64,000 nucleotides of DNA, from positions 4,923,671 to 4,987,670 of the forward strand of contig CAJSYZ010000002.1 in NCBI GenBank assembly GCA_910574455.1, read 5' to 3'. The notes below the pieces were generated by a model. That model did no database searches, was not told the DNA's origin, and saw only the letters and a list, made by a program, of their open reading frames with translations. The translations under genes were made by a program, and so were the position numbers. Below, piece after piece: positions 56,231-64,000 of this stretch (position 1 is its first letter; the number at the start of each line of letters is the position of its first letter). The stretch is from Trichaptum fuscoviolaceum. Taxonomy: Eukaryota; Basidiomycota; Agaricomycetes; Hymenochaetales; Trichaptaceae.

Positions 56231-58070
56231 TGGACAGTTCTGATGTTTTATCTTTTCTTTTTATGCTTTTTGTGTGCTAGTAAAATTGTAGCTTAAGCCT
56301 TTCGTACATCTCGAAAGTTGCAAAATTGTATCCTGTAATCATTATCTATTTCTATGGTTGTCTTTATTACTAGATACAGGCCGAGCTGCGCCGGCACATC
56401 CCTTACTCCCACTAATATATTGAGAGTATATTCACCCCGTTAGCAAGGTCACTGACTTGCTTTCAGATATTCAGGAAAAGGGCTTTGTTTTCCTAATGTC
56501 TGACTCAAAGTGTTAAACCAGGACACTAACACCTTCTTTCATTTATTAGAACAAGTGCCCATATATCTGATGACTTGTCCAAGTGTGAGGCTGAGTGGCT
56601 GACAATCCTAGGTGGAGAGCGCGTCAATTGGCTTCCTCTTGACCTCGTGTTTGCACCGCACCCGTCCAGAACAAAATTTCAGTGTTTGTTTGTTTGCCAC
56701 GAATTGAAGAGATATAAAGGATGGAAGGCCGGGTGTAGTGCCACACTCCACATCCTCCTTGTTGACTGCGCTCGTGGCCTAGCGGTTCCATTCATCTTCA
56801 GCAGAGCAGCTTCCTTGGGTGTCTCAGCCGCCACAACAGGGGGCTGCTGTGTCCTTGGTAGCTGTGGTGGAGGCGTAGGGGATACAGATGGCCCGTTCGA
56901 CCCTCCATTAACCTCCGGACACCAACTTCAGCAGCTAGCATATTGGTATTTGCTTTTCATAATCTTTCCATTAAGGCCTCTCCAGCAGGTAGTCCAACCA
57001 CCAAGTCTCGCCACCAAGCATTGCACTTTCCTTAGGGTCCACAGTCCTTCCTGGTTACTTCATTCTTCGGACACGTTATACCAGTACGCTGTCATAGTGG
57101 CAGCAATGCCGCCTTCTGCATCGTGGAAAGCGTGACAAAAGACAACTATCGGTCCCTTGCATTAGGCAGGGATATCTGAACGGCGGCCACCCGTACTCCG
57201 AAGTCGCGTCTGCATGCCCGGTTTTGTTAATATGAAGAGTGCTGAACCTCCTGGGAGAAGCGGTTTCTTTGGCGGAGAGACATGCTTGTAGAAATAGATG
57301 TAATTAGGTCTTCGAACGGTCACTGAGACGGAGAGATCTGCGGCCGTTAGCTCAACCGCTAAAGTATAGTAGTGATTGCCGACGTTGATTACAAAGAATA
57401 GCCAAATAAGTAGTTCAGAAATCCCACGAAAAAGTACAAGAGGTGTCGAAATTCCCACGCAATTCAGGCTGTCAAGTGCCCTTCCTCCCTTTGGGAGTAA
57501 GGGAACTTATGTTTTTGCACTGGACCACGTCTTCTCGGTGAATTAATACACTTTCTAGGATGCTTACTTCTGGGATGCCTCTAACTGTTTGCCGGTAGGA
57601 TCTCCCCAGGACTGCTACCACAAAGGCCAATGGCGTTTGAACAAATACAGTTATTATATACATATGCGATACAATTCATCTGCTACTATGTTTATCGGGA
57701 GGAATATAGCGGCGCTGGAATTTCCAATAGCATTCGCGCACGTCCAGATACCACGCCGAAATCTGTCACACGCTCATATCCTACTTCCCACGCCCAAGTC
57801 CATACACGTCCAAGCCCACACATCAGTCCCAAGGAACACTGGTCGCTAGAACTAGCCCAGACTTGCCCTCGTCCACGTCCGCGCACAAGTCCCAAGGAAC
57901 ACAAGCTCAAAGCACAAGGGTCCCAAAGGAAAGCCAGGGAGCTTGCCACTACGGTGGCCCATATTGCAATCCGATTCGTCCCTCTTTATAATCCCGGGCC
58001 GGCATCTCGGCATCATGATTCAGGATGGATTAGTAGTGGCAGAACTTAGAAGAAGTCACGGTTGAAGCTC
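56231..58070. other. Degenerate stretch between glucan synthase remnant and copy C
   Basis: No convincing gene. The minus strand of 56700-57130 has protein-like but stop-broken text (PTPPPQLPRTQQPPVVAAET). The plus frame at 56575-57135 is probably its shadow. Minus frames at 57162-57663 are short. The sequence GTCCCAAGGAACAC occurs twice, about 61 bp apart (57826-57900), with a third diverged copy near 57928. Confidence 0.4.
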
Positions 58071-58656
58071 GTACATTTCTCAATCAATAATGCTGAACCC
58101 TCGCTGTCACGGTCTCGGAGCAATGAAATTCATTTGTAGCACTAGTAGTTCTGATGAAACCTACAGTTATCACCTTTCATCGCTCTTCATCCGCGTTCAA
58201 TTTTTCATTTCATCAGTGCTCTGGCCGCCATAACTTAGGTTTAGCTTCCGACGTCTATTTTCTGTCAACATGCCGCCTAGTGAACCTATGTCAACTTCAA
58301 ATTGGACGCGCTCCGAGGGCGTTGCCAACTCAGATTAACTTTAACCAACGACACAGGAGCCGAATCACCTTCACGCAACCCGAAATGCGGCACTATCCAG
58401 TTCTTTGCAGCTCTATCAAACCAATGCATATCAACTGTCAGTTCTTGTGTTTTATATGTTCAGCGATTCATCGGTTCACTTGACATCACATTTACATTTG
58501 AAGTTTAGGCTATTCGACATTTGAATCGCAATATCGCACTCCTATTGAAAGGTTTATCTCGACACGAGTTCACTGGTATTCTCTTTGGCATTTTAGGGCA
58601 CCGATCTAGAAAATATGCTGACGATCCTTTCACTGCTGTCAATAGAATAACTTCTT

Positions 58657-58940
58657 CGTGACGTTTTCCCCAATACTGGAATCCGAGAACCTTCCATGCT
58701 TTGAAGGATTCGCTTCATTTTATTTGATACTACGGCAGAATCGCAGCCAGCGAGCATTCGCACTGCTCTGGCGACATATTCGCTTCGTGTATACGATGTC
58801 CTACTCTGAGCTCTTCGGGTTCCTCTCCATCGCCGTTCTTGGATGCGGGCTCACATCGAAACTGGGCGCGATCATCTTGGTGACGTATTCGAATCATGAC
58901 GGTGGAAAGCAATCCTACATATCTAGAGTCGAGTATAAAG
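58657..58940 (+). promoter_or_regulatory. Promoter of small-protein copy C
   Basis: CGTGACGTT at 58657-58665, GAGCTCTTCGGG at 58808-58819 and TATAAAG at 58934-58940. Same order and nearly the same spacing as for copies B and D; TATA about 98 bp before the ATG. Confidence 0.7.
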
Positions 58941-59032
58941 GGTATGAAGTTTCAAGTGTTCACCCTCAGAAAATCAAACGTCGACTTCACTTATCTCTTA
59001 CTACCAGCTTTCATCACCACTCTTTGCTTCAA

Positions 59033-59320
59033 ATGAAGACGTTCATTTTCATCATCGCTCTTACCTTCGCAGTCGTTGCTATCGCATCTCCTGTTCCTCA
59101 AGCCCCTCCTGGTTTAGGATCCGTCACTGGACCTTTAACCGGCTTGACCGATATTTTGACACCAGTGAATGAGCTCAATGGGCTCTTTCCCGATCTTCGT
59201 CGTGCTGCGGCAGAGATACTACCACTCAGTGAAATTCCTGACCCTATTGTCCCTGTTCTGTCTCCAGTCCCCGTCGACCTTGGGCCGGAGCCGTCTCAAC
59301 CTAACATAATCCCTTTTTAA
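59033..59320 (+). CDS. Small secreted protein, copy C
   Basis: 95 residues from ATG 59033. The longer frame to 58658 runs through the promoter and is not used. The signal peptide MKTFIFIIALTFAVVAIASP is followed by PVPQ. The mature part is LGSVTGPLTGLTDILTPVNE.. LRRAAAEILPLSEIPDPIVP ..DLGPEPSQPNIIPF. No cysteine. LRR before the C-terminal motif aligns with RSR of copy B. Intact and with full promoter, so it is the best reference member of the family. Function unknown. Confidence 0.85.
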   Translation: MKTFIFIIALTFAVVAIASPVPQAPPGLGSVTGPLTGLTDILTPVNELNGLFPDLRRAAAEILPLSEIPDPIVPVLSPVPVDLGPEPSQPNIIPF

Positions 59321-60231
59321 AGGTATTGTACCGTGGCAGATCCATCTTTCGTCTATAAGTTTTTGACCGTATTATACTCCAGCGCGCCAACTAAACGCTT
59401 GAAGCTTACGCAATGCTGCAGCGAAGCTATTCTAGTTCTGCAGGTGAGTAACTCTCGGTATTAAACATCGTACGTACCCGGGCCTGATGGTTGTGAACAG
59501 ACTCGGTAGCAAAGCACATACTGGACATTTTCGAGCATTGAGTTTCACTATTCGCAGTCTACACTTTCGTTCAAGAAATTGTGATCAGTTTCCGCATCGT
59601 ACCTACAATACAGTTTTTCGTTTTAGTGTTCTGTCTCAGCTCTCTCTCTTGTTCGGCATCTCGGCAAAATTGAACTCTCAGTCTCAAGTTCAAGATTATA
59701 CCGTGACATTTCTCTTTGAAGTTTAAATCTCGCTGTCTCGGCACGACGTAATGCATTTGTAGGACTGGTAGTACTGCCGAAGCATACGGTTTGCACCTCA
59801 TTGATCTTCATCAAATGAAGATGGTCCACGATATTATACCCCAGCAAATACTGACACCGCCTGCACTGAGAAGAGGAGACATCACTCCCTTAGTGAATGT
59901 CATCCGAGTTATTATTCAGGGCTTTCTATTTCTCACTCTCATCAGTAGTTATATTACTGGCGTCAAGAGGGTTAGTTTCGACGCCTGATAATGAATAGGT
60001 AGTGCTCATTTCTTCTGCTGGTGGTAGTACTGTATCGCTTCCAGGTGTTGCTCAACCTCAAGGAAGCTGGTGAATAAGAATGATGCATGATCCCAATACT
60101 TCGGCAACATTCCGGCGCATGGCCAACTTGACCCAATCATGTATGCATTGAAACTAAGAATCAGAAGATTAAACCCGGGCAGGTTGTTTGTCGGCGTTGG
60201 TCACGGTATGCCTGTCATTTTCTCCTCGTTC

Positions 60232-60640
60232 ACCCGCACCATCGATTTATCCATCCTTGCCTTCATCTAATTTGTCTTCAATGTCTTCGCCAGATGGATG
60301 AGTTTTGTCATGTTCGTTGTAGATGTCCTGGAGCTCAATGAAAAGCGCACGAGCATGTTCGTTTGGAGCTCGGTCTTGAAATGTGTCGGAGCCCAAGTAC
60401 CAACGCACCCTCGATATCAGGTCAGTCTCCGATGAGAATCGCTTGCCTTGGCAGGCAATTTTATCGAGACAGTTTCACTCATGAGTGTCTTTGGAGTGAA
60501 AGTAAGGCTTTCCGGATACAGTCGGTCAAGAAGGACCTTTCGCCATGCAACTAGACGCTTTGTCGCATATTCACGAAATTCCACGGATACAGTCGTACGC
60601 CAAACCTCTTTCAAGCTAGGCTTATCTTCAGGCACATCCT
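60232..60640 (-). pseudogene. Decayed copy of the unit-2 minus-strand ORF
   Basis: Read on the minus strand it matches 51246-51773 closely (EFREYATKRLVAWRKVLLDR versus EFRAYATERLVAWRKILLDQ; ELQDIYN-type text near 60330). It is broken by stops and frameshifts after the first 70 residues. Evidence that unit 4 was copied together with this fragment. Confidence 0.7.
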
Positions 60641-61412
60641 AAACATCTTCCATAGGAATTTTACGGGGATTGCGCCTGCACTGGCAACAACAACGGGCCC
60701 GAGTGTTTTTTCTGTAGACGTGACAATGGTGAGCTATACTTTGCGATGGAGCTCTGTAAATGATAATTACTCACGATTTTTGCCGTTGCCAACTTGAATA
60801 CCTATCCCAGACCTTCGAGCGAAACGAACTCGTACAAGTACCCCTGGTCTGATAAGTACGACTCAACAAGCTGGTGAACATGCCAAGCCTGAGCCTGAGC
60901 ACCAGTGGAAGTTTAAGTTCGCCCGGGCCGACTCGGATCATGATGATCATGCCAATGATGCCAGCAGCCTGAGTGCCGCTTAGTCAACCTCAAGTTCAAC
61001 TTGAAGCTCAGGCTCTGAGTTCAAGTTCAATGCGCGGTTCAAGGCCGACTCTTGCCAAACCTCAGCGCGCTCTTCAATGTGTTTCAAACTTTCATTATCT
61101 CTTGGATTTCACGAATCACTTTCAGCGCAGCTCGAAATACGGTACTATCCAACTCCTTTCAGCTCTGTTAACGCATTGTACATCAAAAGTCAATCTTCGC
61201 GCTGAGTGTGATCAGCGATACATCGGTTCACTTTACCAGTACATCTTTTACATCTAAATTCAGGCTATTCGGCAGCCGGTCGTTCAATATCGCATGCCTC
61301 TTGAGAGATTTATCTCGACACAAGTCCACTGGTACTCTGTTTGACATTTATGGGCAAATCCAAAAAACACTTATTGACGATATTTTCACTGCTGTCAATA
61401 GTTTAACCTTTG

Positions 61413-61720
61413 CGTGACGTTCTCCCTGATCTTGGACTGAATCTTCCGAGAACGTTCCATGCTGGAAGGATCGCTTCATTGCTATAAGATGCTATGGCAG
61501 GATCAGAGCTTGCGACTCGGGAGTATTCGTATTGCTCTGGCGACTAATCCTGTTGGTGAATTCTATGTCCTACTCCGAGTCTGAGCTCTTCGGGATCCTC
61601 CTCGTGGCCGTTCTCGGATGCGGGCCCACATCGAAACTGGGCGCGAATATGTTGGTGACGACGAATGCGAACCATGACGATGGAAAGTAATCCTATCTAG
61701 AGATTGAGTGTGATATAAAG
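61413..61720 (+). promoter_or_regulatory. Promoter of small-protein copy D
   Basis: CGTGACGTT at 61413-61421, GAGCTCTTCGGG at 61583-61594 and TATAAAG at 61714-61720, 85 bp before the ATG. Order as in copies B and C. Confidence 0.7.
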
Positions 61721-61798
61721 GCTCTGAAGTTTCAGTCGTTCTCCCCTCAATCGAACGTATCTCTTACTCCCAGCTTTCATCACCACTCTTCATTCAAA

Positions 61799-62098
61799 AT
61801 GAAGTTATTTTCTTCCATCATCACTTTCGCCTTCGTAGTCGCTGCCATCGCATCCCCTGTCCCTCAGCTTGACGGACTTCCTGTAGGAAACGTCCCTGAA
61901 ACTGCCACTGGAAATGTAGGAGAGCCGTCCGGCCTACCCGGCTTGCCTGGCTTACCTGGCTTACCTGGCTTACCCGGCTTACCTGGCTTACCTGGTTTAC
62001 CCGGCTTACCAGGGCTCCCCAGAGCTCTGCCACTCAGTGAAATTCCTGGGCCTATTGTCCCTCGGTCCCTGTCGGCCTTCCAAAGCCATCTGGCATAA
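61799..62098 (+). CDS. Small secreted protein, copy D, with Gly-Leu-Pro repeat
   Basis: 99 residues from ATG 61799. Signal peptide MKLFSSIITFAFVVAAIASP, then VPQLDGLPVGNVPETATGNV. Ten consecutive Gly-Leu-Pro triplets are encoded at 61931-62020, followed by RALPLSEIPGPIVP as in copy C. After that the frame departs from the paralogues: it reads RSLSAFQSHLA, whereas the neighbouring frame gives SVPVGLPKPSGITAL, which matches copies B and C. So a small frameshift replaced the last 15 or so residues. No cysteine. The G-x-P triplets are collagen-like in pattern but too short to assume a triple helix. Confidence 0.8.
   Translation: MKLFSSIITFAFVVAAIASPVPQLDGLPVGNVPETATGNVGEPSGLPGLPGLPGLPGLPGLPGLPGLPGLPGLPRALPLSEIPGPIVPRSLSAFQSHLA
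61931..62020. repeat. 9-bp tandem repeat encoding (Gly-Leu-Pro)10
   Basis: Ten in-frame 9-bp units of the type GGCTTACCT, with silent variants (CCC/CCT, GGT, TTG, CTC). The near identity of the central units suggests recent slippage expansion. Other family members have no such repeat at this place. Confidence 0.9.
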
Positions 62099-62630
62099 CT
62101 GCTCTTTAAAGGTAAAGTTTCAAGGCAGATATAATGATGTCCTTCGTCGAGAAGTTTCTGACTTTTTTTATTTTACACTCAAGCTCGCCACCCAAAAGCT
62201 CGAAGCTTACTAGTACGGTGTATCGCAGCAAAGCCATTTTAGTTCTGTAGGTGAGTAACTCTCGGTATCAAAAATCGACTTCTTCTGATTTAAGTTATGA
62301 ACAAGTTCGGTTTGCCAAGCAGACAAATGACGTTTGTCGAGAGTGAAAAAAATTAAATCGTAGTCTATACGTTCGTTCAAGAATTTGTGAATAGTCGTAC
62401 CTGCAATACAGTTTTTCGTTTAAGTGTTCTGTCTGGACTGCCACCAGCTTTGATTCAGCTGTTTATGGTTCCCTGTGCCCTGCAGTTCGGCGTCTCGGCA
62501 GGTTGAAGCTCAACAAATTGCATATTTTTCCTCTGAGAACTCTCTGGCTCGGAGAGATGTACAACAAAAGGCGTACTGGTAGTACTGGCGTCGTCTTTAG
62601 ACTGAACTTTTCATTGCTCTTCATCAAAAA

Positions 62631-63380
62631 TGAAGTCGACCCACTGCAAGTTAACATGCATTAATATGCCTTAGTGTTGTGAGCTAAGTGACTTCTCAGC
62701 CTGCTTCCATTTTTTCACTCAACGTCTCAATGTTCGGGGCCTTCTACTTCTCTTCCTTTGCATCGGTGATTCTTACTGGCGTCCAGAAGGCATTGGCTTC
62801 AATTCATAATCATGAATAAGCTATAGTTCCCCCTATCGGACCTCCTGAATCGCCAATCGTCAGCATCGACAGAAAGTCCTACAGCTCAGCAATTCAGATA
62901 GGATTTCATCTTCAAGTTTGCTGGTTCAATCAGGGCTCGCGTTTCATGATTGACTCGAGTTCGAACGCGGATACGGCTATTATAGACCCATTGGCCACCT
63001 CGTTCACAACTCCGTGGACAGTGTTGCATCTCGCACAGAAATGTATCGATATCTTCTTTTCAAGCGATACGGCGAAATGGAACTTTTCATCTGCAAATCA
63101 AACTAGAAAGTTCCAAGCAGCGAATCTGCCATACTTCTGTTCCAGCGCTGAACGTTTTGCATGTTCTACAGCCGAGGACATCGCGTCTCGGAAGCACTAT
63201 TCTACTAGGAGCCCTTTTGGTTCCTGTCCTCGAAGAGTCGAAGGTGCTTTTGCTTCACATGCATAGACTGATATAAAGCAAACTCGCTTTTCTGCAGTCC
63301 CCATTAGCAGTTCGCTATACCCATTGTCTTGTTCGCCAGGTACCGCGCTCGAGTCACTCATTTACATACCTTCCTGCAAG
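62631..63380. other. Spacer with start of a further duplicated block; promoter of the last gene
   Basis: 62720-62815 resembles the leading block of units 2 and 4 (CTTCTACTTCTCTTCC..ATTCTTACTGGCGTCCAGAAGG versus TTTCTATTTCTCACTC..ATATTACTGGCGTCAAGAGGG). A 106-codon frame at 62946-63266 shows no family resemblance. ATATAAAG at 63271-63278 is a plausible TATA box about 105 bp before the ATG at 63381. Confidence 0.55.
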
Positions 63381-63869
63381 ATGAAGCTCCTCTCCGCACT
63401 CATTGCGTTCGCATCTGCAACCTTTGCATTCGCCGCGGTCCTTCCGATCGACGCTGCAGCCAAGGCAACCGCGGCTGTCCTTGTCCATAGGGAGCCCGTC
63501 CGGGCCACAGCAGCTGTTGCAGCCACCGCCACGGCTGCGCTCGAGGAGCGCCGCGTGCCCTCGCCGGGTTCCTACGTAGCTAACGCGAGGGACCTCAAGT
63601 TCTTGCCCAAAGTCGACGAAGTGGTAGCAAAGGCCGCTGCCGCTGTAACTGCTCGTGACGTTCTTAAAGATGAAGTCCTCGCTATCGTCAAAGCCGACGC
63701 GGCCATCATTGCTCGTGAGCCTCAGCCCTTCGAGAAGTTCGTCCCTCCCGTGATCGCCGTCAAGGTCGACGAGCCTATCAAAGCCGAAGGCGTGGTCATC
63801 GCTCGCGATGTTCTTCACGAGATCCCCAAAATCGATGCCCTTGCAAAAGCTGCCGCAGTGGTTATTTGA
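63381..63869 (+). CDS. Alanine-rich small secreted protein with ARD/ARE repeats
   Basis: 162 residues from ATG 63381; an earlier in-frame ATG at 63324 would put 19 residues before the signal peptide. Signal peptide MKLLSALIAFASATFAFAAV. The mature part lacks cysteine and contains five imperfect repeats of a unit centred on AR(D/E) or HRE: AAVLVHREPVRA, SYVANARDLKFLPKVDE, AAVTARDVLKDEV, AAIIAREPQPFEKF and GVVIARDVLHEIPKIDA. It is unrelated in sequence to copies A-D apart from the general class. After the stop, GTAAGTACG..GCAG at about 63877-63934 looks like a 3' UTR intron. No known family recognised. Confidence 0.8.
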   Translation: MKLLSALIAFASATFAFAAVLPIDAAAKATAAVLVHREPVRATAAVAATATAALEERRVPSPGSYVANARDLKFLPKVDEVVAKAAAAVTARDVLKDEVLAIVKADAAIIAREPQPFEKFVPPVIAVKVDEPIKAEGVVIARDVLHEIPKIDALAKAAAVVI

Positions 63870-64000
63870 ACGATGTAAGTACGAGTCTCAATGTCAACCT
63901 CAGAGTCCAACACCCTAACGTCGTACATGCAGCAGATGACGGCTTTAGACTTTCCGACCTGGACTCCTGACCCTCTCTATTTCCTGATCCTGAATTCTTC
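63870..64000. other. 3' flank of the last gene with probable UTR intron
   Basis: GTAAGTACGAGTC follows the stop by a few bases, with CTAAC (branch-like) and CATGCAG downstream. If spliced, this is an intron in the 3' UTR. The window ends before the transcript end. Confidence 0.4.

Larger units (their letters stand above)
58075..59840 (+). repeat. Duplicated segment, unit 3 (copy C)
   Basis: Starts with a trailing block (CTGTCACGGTCTCGG..GTAGCACTAGTAGTTCTG, 58100-58155) also seen after copies C (59715-59780) and D (62535-62595). It lacks the GHITM-flank-like block and the minus-strand ORF. It then has CCCGAAATGCGGCACT (58380), CGTGACGTT (58657), GAGCTCTTCGGG (58808), TATA (58934), copy C (59033-59320) and the common 3' block GTTCTGCAGGTGAGTA (59436). 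Confidence 0.75.
59900..62630 (+). repeat. Duplicated segment, unit 4 (copy D)
   Basis: The most complete copy besides unit 2: GGGCTTTCTATTTCTCACTC (59919), GHITM-flank-like block (60020-60140), decayed minus-strand ORF (60232-60640), CTCGAAATACGGTACT (61127), CGTGACGTT (61413), GAGCTCTTCGGG (61583), TATA (61714), copy D (61799-62098), 3' block GTTCTGTAGGTGAGTA (62243) and trailing block to about 62630. A further leading block at 62720-62815 suggests the start of another unit. Confidence 0.75.

Noticed and set aside
56575..57135. 186-codon plus-strand frame
   Set aside because: Cys/Leu-rich text without family resemblance; the minus strand looks more protein-like but is broken. Treated as degenerate sequence.
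58658..59032. N-terminal extension of copy C by 125 codons
   Set aside because: It would read through the conserved promoter and TATA box; the paralogues B and D start at the MK of the signal peptide.
61931..62020. True collagen domain
   Set aside because: Only ten Gly-Leu-Pro triplets in a 99-residue protein, with no paralogue support; better read as slippage expansion.
61821..62033. Minus-strand frame with QVSQVS-type repeats
   Set aside because: It is the shadow of the Gly-Leu-Pro repeat of copy D on the opposite strand; no promoter or splice context.

Overview
The window is nuclear DNA from a fungus, most likely a mushroom-forming basidiomycete (Agaricomycetes). Nearly every gene is split by introns of about 45-75 bp with GT..AG ends and CTRAY-like branch points. 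Several genes contain micro-exons of 19-30 nt. The families present (fungal INO80 subunit IES1, NAF1, alpha-1,3-glucan synthase remnants, and tiny cysteine-free secreted proteins) also fit this group. No tRNA, rRNA, CRISPR or intact transposon was recognised. All coordinates of spliced genes span the first to last coding base as I reconstructed them by eye from reading frame and splice signals.

Left part, about 1-49 kb: dense, conserved housekeeping genes on both strands. In order: the tail of an unknown gene; an FBXO21-like F-box protein; a protein with two zinc-knuckle-like modules; mitochondrial processing peptidase alpha; alkaline ceramidase; an unknown, probably mitochondrial protein; a gene-poor 2.2 kb stretch holding a long imperfect hairpin; a SAS4-like chromatin protein; NAF1 (box H/ACA snoRNP assembly) divergent from mitochondrial EF-Ts; a ricin-B-like protein; eEF2 divergent from a secreted ureohydrolase; DCAF11/WDR23; a TBL1/Sif2-type LisH-WD40 protein; a second F-box gene; a lysophospholipid acyltransferase; TIM8; a large alpha/beta hydrolase; IES1; a single-pass membrane protein; and a mitochondrial GHITM/MICS1-type BAX-inhibitor-family protein. 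Mitochondrial biogenesis (MAS2, TSF1, TIM8, GHITM) and ubiquitin/chromatin functions recur, but I see no pathway cluster.

Right part, about 49-64 kb: a very different, accessory region. A segment of roughly 1.5-2.7 kb has been duplicated several times. Each copy carries a gene for a small (about 70-105 aa), cysteine-free secreted protein. These proteins share a signal peptide ending in VAIASPVP(Q), a C-terminal IPGPI-like motif, a TATA box about 85-98 bp before the ATG, and conserved promoter and 3' UTR blocks. There are four copies: A (nonsense codon), B (intact), C (intact) and D (a ten-fold Gly-Leu-Pro repeat and a shifted C terminus). The duplicated unit also contains sequence matching the 5' flank of the GHITM-type gene and decaying copies of a minus-strand ORF. 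Between copies B and C lies about 4.6 kb of unrelated DNA: a 21-bp minisatellite, a broken and internally deleted alpha-1,3-glucan synthase pseudogene, and other degenerate sequence. A further small secreted protein of different sequence (alanine-rich, with repeated ARD/ARE motifs) closes the window.

The secreted-protein array is the best candidate for an undescribed system: a young, rapidly diverging family with a conserved regulatory module.
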